Assembly: GCA_964542855.1 (NCBI GenBank)
Contig: CAZIWJ010000003.1
Location: forward strand, 1-40,230
Source: CAZIWJ01 sp964542855
Lineage (GTDB): Bacteria > Bacteroidota > Bacteroidia > Cytophagales > Cyclobacteriaceae
Direction of reading: 5' to 3'
Length of the DNA: 40,230 nt
The position numbers and the translations under genes were made by a program. Every line of letters begins with the position of its first letter. Position 1 is the stretch's first letter. The notes beneath the pieces were generated by a model that did no database searches, had not been told where the DNA came from, and was given only the letters and a program-made list of their open reading frames with translations. This document shows positions 1-8,222 of the stretch, piece after piece.

Positions 1-1
1 C

Positions 2-46
2 GGAAAACTGGCTGCTGCCATCTGTACCATCGTGTTCAACTATTGA
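2..46 (+). CDS. Possible C-terminal end of an upstream gene (partial)
   Basis: An open frame enters from the left edge and ends at TGA (44-46). It would encode 14 residues ending ICTIVFNY. Nothing in this tail identifies a family. A second frame is also open through this stretch, so coding is only a possibility. The 78 bases that follow, up to the reductase start, are AT-rich and look intergenic. Confidence 0.25.
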   Translation, partial: GKLAAAICTIVFNY

Positions 47-124
47 TTCACATTATTAATAAACAAATATTAAGTGAAGTTACTAACCCGATAGTTACTT
101 TTAGAAAAAAATAAAACCTATGAT

Positions 125-1150
125 ATGAGTAAAAGAGTTCTCTTAACGGGAGTAACCGGGTTTCTGGGCTCTCATACCGCCATCCAGTTATTAAACAAAG
201 GCTACCAGGTAACCGGTACACTTCGCAGCCTGAAGCGGGCCGATGAAATTAAACCGGTCATTGCCCTTCATACCGACGCTATCGATAACCTCAAATTCCT
301 GGAAGCTGATTTACTGGATGCCGGCGTCTGGCGGGAAGCAACCCGGGGTGCGGATTACGTACAGCACATTGCTTCTCCGTTTCCCCGCACCCTGCCGAAG
401 CACGATGACGACCTTATTAAACCGGCCCGGGAAGGAACCCTGAACGTACTGAAAGCGGCAGCCGATAGTAACGTAAAGCGGGTAGTTGTTACCTCTTCAA
501 CCGGGGCTATTATCTACGGAAAAAATAAGGACCAGCGAAGCGGGATGTTTAACGAGGAACACTGGACTGATGCAACCAATTACCGGGATACTACGCCTTA
601 CTTTCGCAGTAAAGTACTGGCCGAGCGGGCAGCCTGGGATTTCATAGAACAGGACACCAGTGGCATGGAACTGGCCACCGTTTGCCCGGGAGCTATTCTG
701 GGACCAGTGCTGGAAAAAGACTTCGGTACTTCGGCCAATATCGTAATTAAAAACATGAACGGTAGTGTTCCCGCCCTGCCTAAAATGGGCTTCGATATCG
801 TGGATGTTCGTTCAGTAGCTGAGCTGTTAATCCTTGCCATGGAAAAACCGGAAGCTGCCAACCAGCGGTTCGTGGGTTCGTCCGGGTTTATGCGCTTGAT
901 CGAGGTAGCAAATATCCTGAGGAAAGCATACCCCAATAAACGCATTCCCCGCCGCGAACTCCCTAACTTTGTCGTAAGGCTGTTTGCCAACATCGATAAA
1001 ACGCTGAAGCCCGTGTTAAACGACCTGGGGGTTAAGCGGCAGGTCGATCACTCCAGGGCCGTGAAACTGCTGGGGTGGCAGCCGATCGATAACGAGGAAG
1101 CCATTCTTTCCTGTGCTAAAAGTGTAATAGAAATCGGGCTGGTGAAATAA
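125..1150 (+). CDS. NAD(P)-dependent extended short-chain reductase, dihydroflavonol-4-reductase-like
   Basis: This is a 341-residue cytoplasmic oxidoreductase of the extended SDR family. The N-terminal Rossmann dinucleotide motif is visible as GVTGFLGSH at residues 9-17, followed by the basic TLRS segment that often favours NADP. The active site reads TSSTGA near residue 123 and YFRSK near 159-163 (the YxxxK pair). The C-terminal half has the substrate-domain pattern of DFR-like proteins (ATVCPGAILGP). Family members reduce aldehydes, ketones or sugar-like substrates, and the substrate here cannot be told from sequence. The ATG at 125 is chosen because the ATG at 120 reaches a stop after two codons. 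The gene is convergent with the symporter gene, 47 bases downstream. The family call is secure; the function is open. Confidence 0.85.
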   Translation: MSKRVLLTGVTGFLGSHTAIQLLNKGYQVTGTLRSLKRADEIKPVIALHTDAIDNLKFLEADLLDAGVWREATRGADYVQHIASPFPRTLPKHDDDLIKPAREGTLNVLKAAADSNVKRVVVTSSTGAIIYGKNKDQRSGMFNEEHWTDATNYRDTTPYFRSKVLAERAAWDFIEQDTSGMELATVCPGAILGPVLEKDFGTSANIVIKNMNGSVPALPKMGFDIVDVRSVAELLILAMEKPEAANQRFVGSSGFMRLIEVANILRKAYPNKRIPRRELPNFVVRLFANIDKTLKPVLNDLGVKRQVDHSRAVKLLGWQPIDNEEAILSCAKSVIEIGLVK

Positions 1151-1197
1151 AATAAACCAATTAAACACTTATTGTTCCTTTCACCCCTACAGCATGA

Positions 1198-2886
1198 TCA
1201 ATTCCGCTGGTTAATGACCCATTGAATAATGATACCAAATAGTACCACGGCAGCACAACCGATGAGGTTATACCATAGAAACCCGAGGTTACCGTAAAAA
1301 TGGATGTAAAGTACAATGGCTTCAGCAATAACTGCGGCTATAAATACAGCATTCGATTTCACGTACTTTACGTAAAACGCCACCATGAAAATACCCAGGA
1401 TGGTACCGTAGAAAATAGAACCTAGCAGGTTAATCAGCTGAATTAAATTCTCGAACAGCGTGGCATAAGTAGCAAATACAATTGCTATTCCACCCCACAT
1501 CAGGGTAAGTAGCCTGGAAGCACGCAGGTAGTGCCTGTCGTTGGCCCGGGTATTCATGCTTCGTTTGTATACGTCGATGGCCGTGGTAGAAGCAAGGGCG
1601 TTAATTTCAGAGGCGGTCGACGACATAGCCGCCGAGAAAACCATGGCAAACAATAAGCCCACCAAACCTTCTGGCAGATGGTTTAAAATAAACGTAATGA
1701 ATACATAATCGGTATCGGTAGTTTCTTCAGTAACTTCCGATTTTACCAGCAGTTTCTGCACTTCGTTGCGGCTGGCTTCCATTTGCTGCTGCCAACTTTT
1801 CATTTCCTGCTGTGCCGAGCTGACTCCGTTTTCATCGTTCCGGTGCTCGGCATCCAGCATTTCACGGATAGCAATCCGCTTCTGCTCGAACGCGTTCTGA
1901 TGGTTTTCTTCCAGTACTTTTAACTCATTTCCGTAAGCGCTCTGTTCAAGCTGAGAGCGGGCCGTTTCGTTAAAAAATACCGGAGGTGCATTAAACTGAT
2001 AAAAGATAAAAACGGTAACCCCCACAAATAAGATCATAAACTGCATGGGTACTTTCAGCATCCCGTTCATCAGCAGCCCTAACCGGCTTTCCGATACGGA
2101 CTTGCTGCCAAGGTAACGCTGAACTTGCGACTGGTCAGTACCAAAATAGGAGAGAAAAAGGAAAAGGGCACCGGTAATTCCCGACCAGAAATTATAGCGT
2201 TCACTTAAATCAAAGGTGAAATCGACCGGGTTAATCCTATCTAGTTTACCCGCTACGTGCAGGGCATCGTTAAAAGAAACATTTCCGGGCAGCAACTGAA
2301 CAGCCATGATTCCGGCAATAACCATCCCGGAAAGCATTACCACCATTTGTTGTTTCTGCGTTTGGCTTACTGCCCGGGTTCCGCCCACGAAAGTATAAAT
2401 GGTAACCAGTACGCCGATGGTAACATTGGTTAATCCCAGGCTCCAGCCCATAACAGTCGATAAAATAATAGCCGGGGCATAAATGGTAATCCCGGCTGCT
2501 AACCCCCGCTGAATTAGGAAAAGACTGGCCGCCAGGGTCCGGGTTTTTAAATCGAACCGGCTTTCCAGGAATTCGTAAGCGGTGAATACTTTCAGCTTGT
2601 AGTAAATGGGGACGAAAGTGATGGAAAGAATGATGGTAGCCAGGGGTAAACCAAAGTAAAACTGAATGAACCGCATCCCATCCTGGTAGGCCTGGCCAGG
2701 GGTGGAAAGAAAAGTAATGGCACTGGCCTGGGTAGCCATGATAGATAACCCGACTGTCCACCAGGGAATGTTATTTCCCCCTTTCAGGTAATTTTCCATG
2801 TTATTGCTTTTCCTGGTTTTGTATACACCATATATAACAATAAACAACAGGGCGCTAATGAGAATAGTCCAGTCGAGGGTGCTCAT
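1198..2886 (-). CDS. Sodium:solute symporter family (SSS) transporter
   Basis: This is a 562-residue inner-membrane secondary transporter predicted to couple Na+ entry to uptake of an organic solute. Typical SSS features are a first helix directly at the N-terminus, the WWTVGLSIMATQASAITF segment (residues 42-59), GTDQSQVQRYL (249-259) and the conserved AMSSTASEINALASTTAID block (420-438). Between the helix ending near residue 300 and the next one near 393 lies a charged, Gln/Glu-rich loop of about 90 residues that looks helical or coiled-coil. Comparable inserts occur in Bacteroidota members of this family. The ATG overlaps the stop of a 45-residue ORF (ATGA), which indicates translational coupling. 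The substrate is unknown; sugars, sialic acid, amino acids and carboxylates are all family substrates. Confidence 0.92.
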   Translation of the reverse strand: MSTLDWTILISALLFIVIYGVYKTRKSNNMENYLKGGNNIPWWTVGLSIMATQASAITFLSTPGQAYQDGMRFIQFYFGLPLATIILSITFVPIYYKLKVFTAYEFLESRFDLKTRTLAASLFLIQRGLAAGITIYAPAIILSTVMGWSLGLTNVTIGVLVTIYTFVGGTRAVSQTQKQQMVVMLSGMVIAGIMAVQLLPGNVSFNDALHVAGKLDRINPVDFTFDLSERYNFWSGITGALFLFLSYFGTDQSQVQRYLGSKSVSESRLGLLMNGMLKVPMQFMILFVGVTVFIFYQFNAPPVFFNETARSQLEQSAYGNELKVLEENHQNAFEQKRIAIREMLDAEHRNDENGVSSAQQEMKSWQQQMEASRNEVQKLLVKSEVTEETTDTDYVFITFILNHLPEGLVGLLFAMVFSAAMSSTASEINALASTTAIDVYKRSMNTRANDRHYLRASRLLTLMWGGIAIVFATYATLFENLIQLINLLGSIFYGTILGIFMVAFYVKYVKSNAVFIAAVIAEAIVLYIHFYGNLGFLWYNLIGCAAVVLFGIIIQWVINQRN

Positions 2887-3020
2887 GCGTATCGGTTAGC
2901 AAATAAATAAAACAAGACGATCAGGACTGCAAGTACCGACATGGTAAGGAGGTAAACATTCCGCCAACTGCCGAGCACTGGTGGCTTTTCTGGGGAAGGA
3001 TCAGAGGTTTTTTTACTCAT
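2883..3020 (-). CDS. Small single-span membrane protein, probable symporter partner (45 aa)
   Basis: Reading the minus strand from ATG at 3020 gives 45 codons and TGA. The product begins MSKKTSDPSPEKPPVLGSWR, then has one hydrophobic helix (about residues 23-41, VYLLTMSVLAVLIVLFYLF) and a short NRYA tail. The stop overlaps the symporter start by four bases (ATGA), so the two are almost certainly translated together. A positively charged Pro-rich leader followed by one helix suggests a type of small accessory subunit seen beside SSS transporters in Bacteroidota; I base that on remembered similarity, not on a search. It falls below usual length cutoffs and would be missed by many gene callers. 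It may stabilise or regulate the transporter. Confidence 0.72.
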   Translation of the reverse strand: MSKKTSDPSPEKPPVLGSWRNVYLLTMSVLAVLIVLFYLFANRYA

Positions 3021-3186
3021 GAAAAAAAGAGTTCTGGCTTAACTTGAGAACAGCAACTTGCTGTTGGCTAATTCGTTATTTAACAATGTTATATCTTGCA
3101 CTGTTTGCAGCCATACACCTGATTAGTGTAAGACATAAACTGGTTTAACGTTACCGGGTAAAGATAATAAAACTCTTCACACTCCT

Positions 3187-4314
3187 ATGATGGTAAGGTC
3201 ATTACCCTTGTTGTACCGCTTAACAGCTGGTATACTTTTCGGTATCCTGTTTTTCTACGTACTCATTGTGGGGCGAAATTTTTTTATCCCCGTTTCTTTC
3301 TCAATTCTGTTTGCTTTCCTGATCTTCCCGGTAGCCCGCTTTTTTGAAAGGCGGGCGAAGTTTCCCAGGATAATTGCCAACCTGGTGAGTATTATTCTTG
3401 GAATTGTAGTAATTGCCAGCGTTGTTTTTCTTATCTATAAGCAAACTTCTACATTTTTCAACGACCTCCCCCAGCTCAGGCAAAAAGCGCTGAACAATTT
3501 TCTTTCAACTGAAAGGTTTATTGAAGCTCAGTTTAATGTATCGGTAGCCCAGCAGGATATCTGGCTCAGGGATCAGATTTCAACCTTTTTTGAATCGGGA
3601 GGTGAGTATTTCCGCGATTTGTTCACGGCTACCACCGGATCACTGGTACGCACGGGTATCATCCCGGTTTATGTATTTTTCTTGTTGTATTACCGGAATA
3701 AGTTTAAAACCTTCATTCTGAAACTGGTGCCGCCAACAGAACATCAGCGAACGAATAAAATTCTGCTGGAAATATCTAGCGTTACCCAACGGTACATGAG
3801 TGGCATTGTTATCGTGGTAATTTTACTTTGTATTATTAACAGCATTGGTTTAACCATCGTAGGCATACAGTATGCCCTGCTGCTGGGTATCCTTTCGGCC
3901 CTGATGAACTTTATTCCTTATTTCGGTACGTTAATTGGCGGAGCCATTCCCCTCCTGGTATCGCTGGTGCTGGAAGATTCTCCCCAGTATGCACTAGGGG
4001 TAATTATCCTGTTCATGATTATTCAATTTACCGAGAATAATATCCTTACCCCTAACATTGTGGGGTCAAACGTTCGCATCAATCCGTTGTTCACGATTAT
4101 CACCATCTATGTGGGCGGACTGGTGTGGGGGCTGGCCGGAATGTTCATCTTCCTGCCTTTCGTAGCCATGATTAAAATTTTATTCGACCACATCACCCCG
4201 CTTCAGCCTTTTGCTTACCTTATGGGCACGGAAGGCACCGAAAGGCATTCGCTGTCCTGGAAAAAAATCAGGGGGATATTTCCCAAAAAAGAAACAGTAG
4301 AACACAAAAACTGA
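3187..4314 (+). CDS. AI-2E family transporter (PerM/YdiK-type permease)
   Basis: This 375-residue polytopic inner-membrane protein belongs to the AI-2 exporter-like superfamily. It has N-terminal helices (residues 10-30, 32-50, 60-82), a soluble loop of about 70 residues rich in Phe and Gln, and a C-terminal block of helices. The family signature is clear: PYFG at 244-247 and PNIVGSNVRINP from about 289. Members are annotated as autoinducer-2 or Na+/H+ exporters, but most have no tested substrate, so no specific role is claimed. Tandem ATGs at 3187 and 3190 make the exact first residue uncertain by one. It is divergent from the symporter operon across a 166-base spacer that probably holds both promoters. 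Confidence 0.9.
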   Translation: MMVRSLPLLYRLTAGILFGILFFYVLIVGRNFFIPVSFSILFAFLIFPVARFFERRAKFPRIIANLVSIILGIVVIASVVFLIYKQTSTFFNDLPQLRQKALNNFLSTERFIEAQFNVSVAQQDIWLRDQISTFFESGGEYFRDLFTATTGSLVRTGIIPVYVFFLLYYRNKFKTFILKLVPPTEHQRTNKILLEISSVTQRYMSGIVIVVILLCIINSIGLTIVGIQYALLLGILSALMNFIPYFGTLIGGAIPLLVSLVLEDSPQYALGVIILFMIIQFTENNILTPNIVGSNVRINPLFTIITIYVGGLVWGLAGMFIFLPFVAMIKILFDHITPLQPFAYLMGTEGTERHSLSWKKIRGIFPKKETVEHKN

Positions 4315-4386
4315 CAATCCAGGTTATGTGTTGTACAGCTGATTCACAGTTTTAAGCCGTACGTTCGCTTTTCGCTGTATGAATTG

Positions 4387-4394
4387 TATTTTTG
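4387..4394 (+). promoter_or_regulatory. Candidate Bacteroidota -7 element for the idi-ispH fusion gene
   Basis: TATTTTTG matches the TAnnTTTG -7 consensus of Bacteroidota sigma factor promoters. At the -33 position there is only TTC rather than TTG (around 4364-4366, spacing about 20). It lies about 88 bases before the ATG, which would give a moderately long leader. Sequence match only. Confidence 0.35.
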
Positions 4395-4481
4395 TATAAA
4401 CAAGTAACTACTACACTTTTACTTTACTGGCAGGTAATTAGTTAAAAGCATTATTTTTCTCTGCCGTATAACCCGCAGCAT

Positions 4482-6359
4482 ATGAGTAAAGACTACGTGA
4501 TTCTGGTTGATGAAGACGATAATTCAACAGGTACCATGGAAAAACTGGAAGCTCACCGCAAAGGCTTGCTCCACCGTGCCTTTTCTATTTTAGTTTTTAA
4601 CAGCCGGCAGGAATTACTAATTCATAAACGAGCCGACGAAAAATATCATTCCGGTGGGTTATGGACCAACACCTGCTGTAGCCATCCCAGGCCCGATGAG
4701 CCTATACTCGATGCTGCTCACCGCCGGCTAAGTGAAGAAATGGGGTTCGATTGCCCCATGGAATACGGTTTTAAATTTATCTATAATACCCCCCTTAACA
4801 ACGCCCTCACCGAGCACGAACTGGATCACGTCGTTTTCGGAAAATACGACGGGGAACCGGTACTTAACCCAGAAGAAGTTTCGGATTATCGCTTCGTAGC
4901 TATTCCCGAGCTGAAAAAAGAAATGGAAGCGCATCCCGAACGGTTTACCGAGTGGTTCAGAATAATTGTTCAGGAAAAACTCGATAACTACCTGTACCGT
5001 GCCGTTTACGTGGGCAGCAAAAACATTTCGCAGCGGTTCAAGCACAAAAATATATACGAATACGACCTGGGAAGGCATACTTCCCTGTACCAGAGCAAGC
5101 TGTTTTCGGCCATTAAAGCCCAGAAAAGGGAGCGGGAAGGAAAAGCCGGGGAGCCTGCCGTAATTGATTTTGGCCCTGTTCAATACGTGGTAGCAAACCA
5201 CTTTGGGTTCTGCCTGGGAGTTGCCAATGCCATTGATGTTGCCTATTCAGCACTGGCAGAAAACCCCGGAAAACGAATTTATATGCTCAGTGAGCTTATT
5301 CACAATCCTTTTGTAAACGAGGATCTGAAACGAAAAGGGCTGCGCTTCCTGCAAAACGATAAAGGGGACCCCGTAATCGGGGAATCGGGCCGCCTGCTCT
5401 GGGATGAACTGACCCCGGAAGATGTTGTCGTTATCCCTGCTTTCGGAGCCACCAACGATGATAAAAACAAACTCATTCAGCGCGGGGTCGATATTACGCA
5501 ATACGACGCCACCTGCCGGCTGGTGGAAAACGTATGGCTCCGGGCCAGGATGCTGGGAAAAAAAGGGTATACCATCGTGCTGCACGGTAAAAGTGAACAC
5601 GAGGAAACCAAGGCCAGCTTTTCTTACAGTAGCGACTATGCACCTACGGTTATCGTTCGAAACCTGGAAGAAGCCCGAAAGCTGGCCGAGTGCATTCAGT
5701 CCGACGATCTGGAAACCAAAGAAAAATTCTACACCTGGTTCAATGAAGACCAGCAGGGCAACCTGCGTTTCACCAAAGGGTTCGACGTGCACCAACACCT
5801 GGAAAAGGTAGCAGTTGTAAACCAAACCACGCTGCTGGCCGCTGAAACATTGTTAATCAGCGATTATTTGAAACAAGTGGTGATAGATAAGTTTGGTGAA
5901 GAAAACATTAACGAGCATTTCGGCAAAACGGCCGATACCCTGTGCTACGCCACCAATGCCAACCAGGAAGCTGCCAAGAATATGCTGGCTTATGGCGAGG
6001 CCGATCTGGCCATTGTTGTCGGTGGTAAAAACAGCTCCAATACTAGCCAGCTGTATAAGCTTTGCGAAGAGCGCCTGGGTAAAAAGGCATTTTACATCCA
6101 GTCGGAACAGAATATCATCAGTGCCTCGGAAATCATTCACTACGACTACCGTAAAAAGGATATGCCTCAACTGGCAATGAGTAAACGCTCGTTTTTACCA
6201 AATAAAAAACCCCTGCGGATCCTTATTACGGGGGGCGCATCCTGCCCCGATGGACTAATTCAACAGGTAGTTAACCGCATTAACAGCTTCTTCCCTGAAA
6301 ATGAATTAAGAAGTATGGACGAAGTAATTGATGACATCAACGGGGAAGTGGTTTCCTAA
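4482..6359 (+). CDS. idi-ispH: Fused isopentenyl-diphosphate isomerase (type I) / HMBPP reductase IspH
   Basis: One unbroken 625-residue frame carries two isoprenoid enzymes. Residues 1-172 are a type I (NUDIX-fold) IPP isomerase: metal-ligand histidines H25 and H31, catalytic Cys in CCSHP (C66, H68), and E111/E113 in the EHELDH segment. Residues about 175-615 are IspH of the MEP pathway, which reduces HMBPP to IPP plus DMAPP with a [4Fe-4S] cluster. Its three cluster cysteines are present (FGFC244, C345, C588), as are substrate-pocket residues H274, H373, E375, T449 and SSN 518-520. The stretch at 178-230 matches the N-terminal extension of long IspH forms, so there is little or no extra linker. 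Both halves look catalytically intact. Fusing IspH with Idi would let the product mix be rebalanced directly. The organism therefore appears to use the MEP route. Confidence 0.93.
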   Translation: MSKDYVILVDEDDNSTGTMEKLEAHRKGLLHRAFSILVFNSRQELLIHKRADEKYHSGGLWTNTCCSHPRPDEPILDAAHRRLSEEMGFDCPMEYGFKFIYNTPLNNALTEHELDHVVFGKYDGEPVLNPEEVSDYRFVAIPELKKEMEAHPERFTEWFRIIVQEKLDNYLYRAVYVGSKNISQRFKHKNIYEYDLGRHTSLYQSKLFSAIKAQKREREGKAGEPAVIDFGPVQYVVANHFGFCLGVANAIDVAYSALAENPGKRIYMLSELIHNPFVNEDLKRKGLRFLQNDKGDPVIGESGRLLWDELTPEDVVVIPAFGATNDDKNKLIQRGVDITQYDATCRLVENVWLRARMLGKKGYTIVLHGKSEHEETKASFSYSSDYAPTVIVRNLEEARKLAECIQSDDLETKEKFYTWFNEDQQGNLRFTKGFDVHQHLEKVAVVNQTTLLAAETLLISDYLKQVVIDKFGEENINEHFGKTADTLCYATNANQEAAKNMLAYGEADLAIVVGGKNSSNTSQLYKLCEERLGKKAFYIQSEQNIISASEIIHYDYRKKDMPQLAMSKRSFLPNKKPLRILITGGASCPDGLIQQVVNRINSFFPENELRSMDEVIDDINGEVVS

Positions 6360-6455
6360 CCTCTTCCCGCTCATCCATTCATTTAATTAATTGGTAGAAC
6401 GCAGTTTAAAATTTACTGTCGACTTGTTATTATCAGGAAAAGTAAATTCCTTAAT

Positions 6456-8213
6456 ATGAAAAGTATGCTTTCTACCTTCATCGTGCTGCTTACAGCACTG
6501 ATACTTGGTTTTTCCTGCTCTTCTCCCCAACAGTTCGATCTTGTGATCCTAAACGGAGAAATAATCGACGGCAGCGGGGCAGCTGCCCGCAAGGCCGACA
6601 TCGGTATTACCGGCAATACGATAACCGCAATCTCCAGCGATTTGTCCGGGGCGGAAGCCAAAACGATACTTGATGCTACCGGTAAAACGGTAGCGCCCGG
6701 GTTTATTGATATTCATTCCCACGCTTACGACGGTCTGAACGAAATAGAAAACGAATCTATTGCCTACCGGCAGGCCCGTAATCTCACCAGCCAGGGAATC
6801 ACTACCTTAATTACCAACCAGGATGGCCGACAGCCCTACCGCACTTTCAATAATCAGGAAGCTGAAGTAATTGGGATTGCTGAACAGGCAGCACTGCTTC
6901 AGGAAAAAGGAATTGGCCCGAATGTAGGCTTAATGGTTGGTCATAATACTATCCGCTACGAAACTTTGAAAGGCGAAGGGGTAAAACGATACGCTACTGC
7001 GGCCGAACTGGATACCATGAAACTAATGATTAATCGCGGCATGGAAGCGGGAGCCTTCGGTTTATCGGCTGGGCTGGAGTATTTTCCCGGTCGCTGGTCG
7101 AATACAAACGAGGTTATCGGGCTGGTAAAAAACCTGGAACCTTACCGGGGGGTATACATCGTACACGAGCGCAGCTCGGGTTCCGATCCCATGTGGTTCG
7201 ATCCCAGTCAGCAATATGTAGCCCAAAAAACCACCATGCTGCAAAACGTGGAAGAAGTTATCCAGGTCGCCAGGGCCTGTCCGGAGGTGAATGTCTCTGC
7301 TACTCATATCAAAGTTAAAGGGGCCGATTACTGGGGGAAAAGCAAGGAGATGAAGACCCTATTCACCGACGCCCGTAACGACGGACTGAATAACCTGTAC
7401 GTCGACCAGTATCCGTATAATACAACCGGTAGCGACGGCAATACTGTTCTTTTTCCGAGCTGGGCTTACGAACGGGAAACTACTAACCCAATTCGGGGAT
7501 ACTCAGCCTCCGGCCGTACCAACTATAAGGAATTACTGCAAGCTACCCTGGAAGTGCCGGGCAACGAGGAAAAACTGCGCATGGATGTTAAGCGAGAAAT
7601 TGAACGCCGGGGCGGACTGGAAAACCTGCTTGTACTCGATTACCCCGATAGTGCTTACATCGGGCAAACCCTGGCCCTGCTTACCGATAAAATGAATATG
7701 ACTGGCTATGAGCTGGCCCTGCACCTGCAAATGAACGGCAACCCTTACAAGCGGGGAGGGGCCCGCATGCGTGGCTTTTCTTTAAACGAAGACGATGTGG
7801 CGGTGTTCGCTTCTATGCCCTTCACTATTACAGCTTCGGATGCCGGCATTACGGATGCAGCCGAAAACCGCCCCGTACACCCCCGCAACTTCGGAACCTT
7901 TCCCCGGAAAATAAAACACTACGCCATGGAGCAGGAAGTGCTCAGCGTAGAAGAAGCCATTCATACGTCTACCGGATTGCCCGCTGAATTTTTACGCCTC
8001 ACTAACCGCGGTCTGCTGAAAGTGGGCTATATTGCTGATATTGCCATTCTAGACTTATCTACCATCACCGATAAAGCGGTGGCCAGTAACCCGAACCAGT
8101 ACTCGGAAGGGGTTACCGATGTAATCGTTAACGGGCAGTTTTTGGTTAAAAACAGTGGGTTTACTGATGCGTTGCCGGGCAAACTACTGAAGCGCCCTGC
8201 ATTAAATAAATAG
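6456..8213 (+). CDS. Exported amidohydrolase, N-acyl-D-amino-acid deacylase (D-aminoacylase) family, lipoprotein
   Basis: This 585-residue protein starts with a lipoprotein signal (LGFSC, Cys21), so it acts in the envelope. The N-terminal beta domain (VILNGEIIDGSG) is followed by the amidohydrolase barrel with H87 and H89 in GFIDIHSHA, FGLSAGLEYFPG (residues 201-212, the E208 region), HER at 237, THIK at 284, and TASDAGI near the C-terminus. Characterised relatives remove acyl groups from N-acyl-D-amino acids with a zinc centre. Two details differ from the classical enzymes: the metal-linked Cys after GxTT is replaced (ITTLITNQDG), and the HMR motif reads HERSSGSD. A different substrate, for example a cyclic dipeptide or lactam, is possible. 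The serine hydrolase gene follows after nine bases, so the two are probably co-transcribed. Confidence 0.85.
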   Translation: MKSMLSTFIVLLTALILGFSCSSPQQFDLVILNGEIIDGSGAAARKADIGITGNTITAISSDLSGAEAKTILDATGKTVAPGFIDIHSHAYDGLNEIENESIAYRQARNLTSQGITTLITNQDGRQPYRTFNNQEAEVIGIAEQAALLQEKGIGPNVGLMVGHNTIRYETLKGEGVKRYATAAELDTMKLMINRGMEAGAFGLSAGLEYFPGRWSNTNEVIGLVKNLEPYRGVYIVHERSSGSDPMWFDPSQQYVAQKTTMLQNVEEVIQVARACPEVNVSATHIKVKGADYWGKSKEMKTLFTDARNDGLNNLYVDQYPYNTTGSDGNTVLFPSWAYERETTNPIRGYSASGRTNYKELLQATLEVPGNEEKLRMDVKREIERRGGLENLLVLDYPDSAYIGQTLALLTDKMNMTGYELALHLQMNGNPYKRGGARMRGFSLNEDDVAVFASMPFTITASDAGITDAAENRPVHPRNFGTFPRKIKHYAMEQEVLSVEEAIHTSTGLPAEFLRLTNRGLLKVGYIADIAILDLSTITDKAVASNPNQYSEGVTDVIVNGQFLVKNSGFTDALPGKLLKRPALNK

Positions 8214-8222
8214 CCTAATCTC

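Noticed and set aside
4728..5825. Long minus-strand frames opposite the idi-ispH fusion
   Set aside because: They mirror strongly conserved, motif-complete coding sequence on the plus strand.
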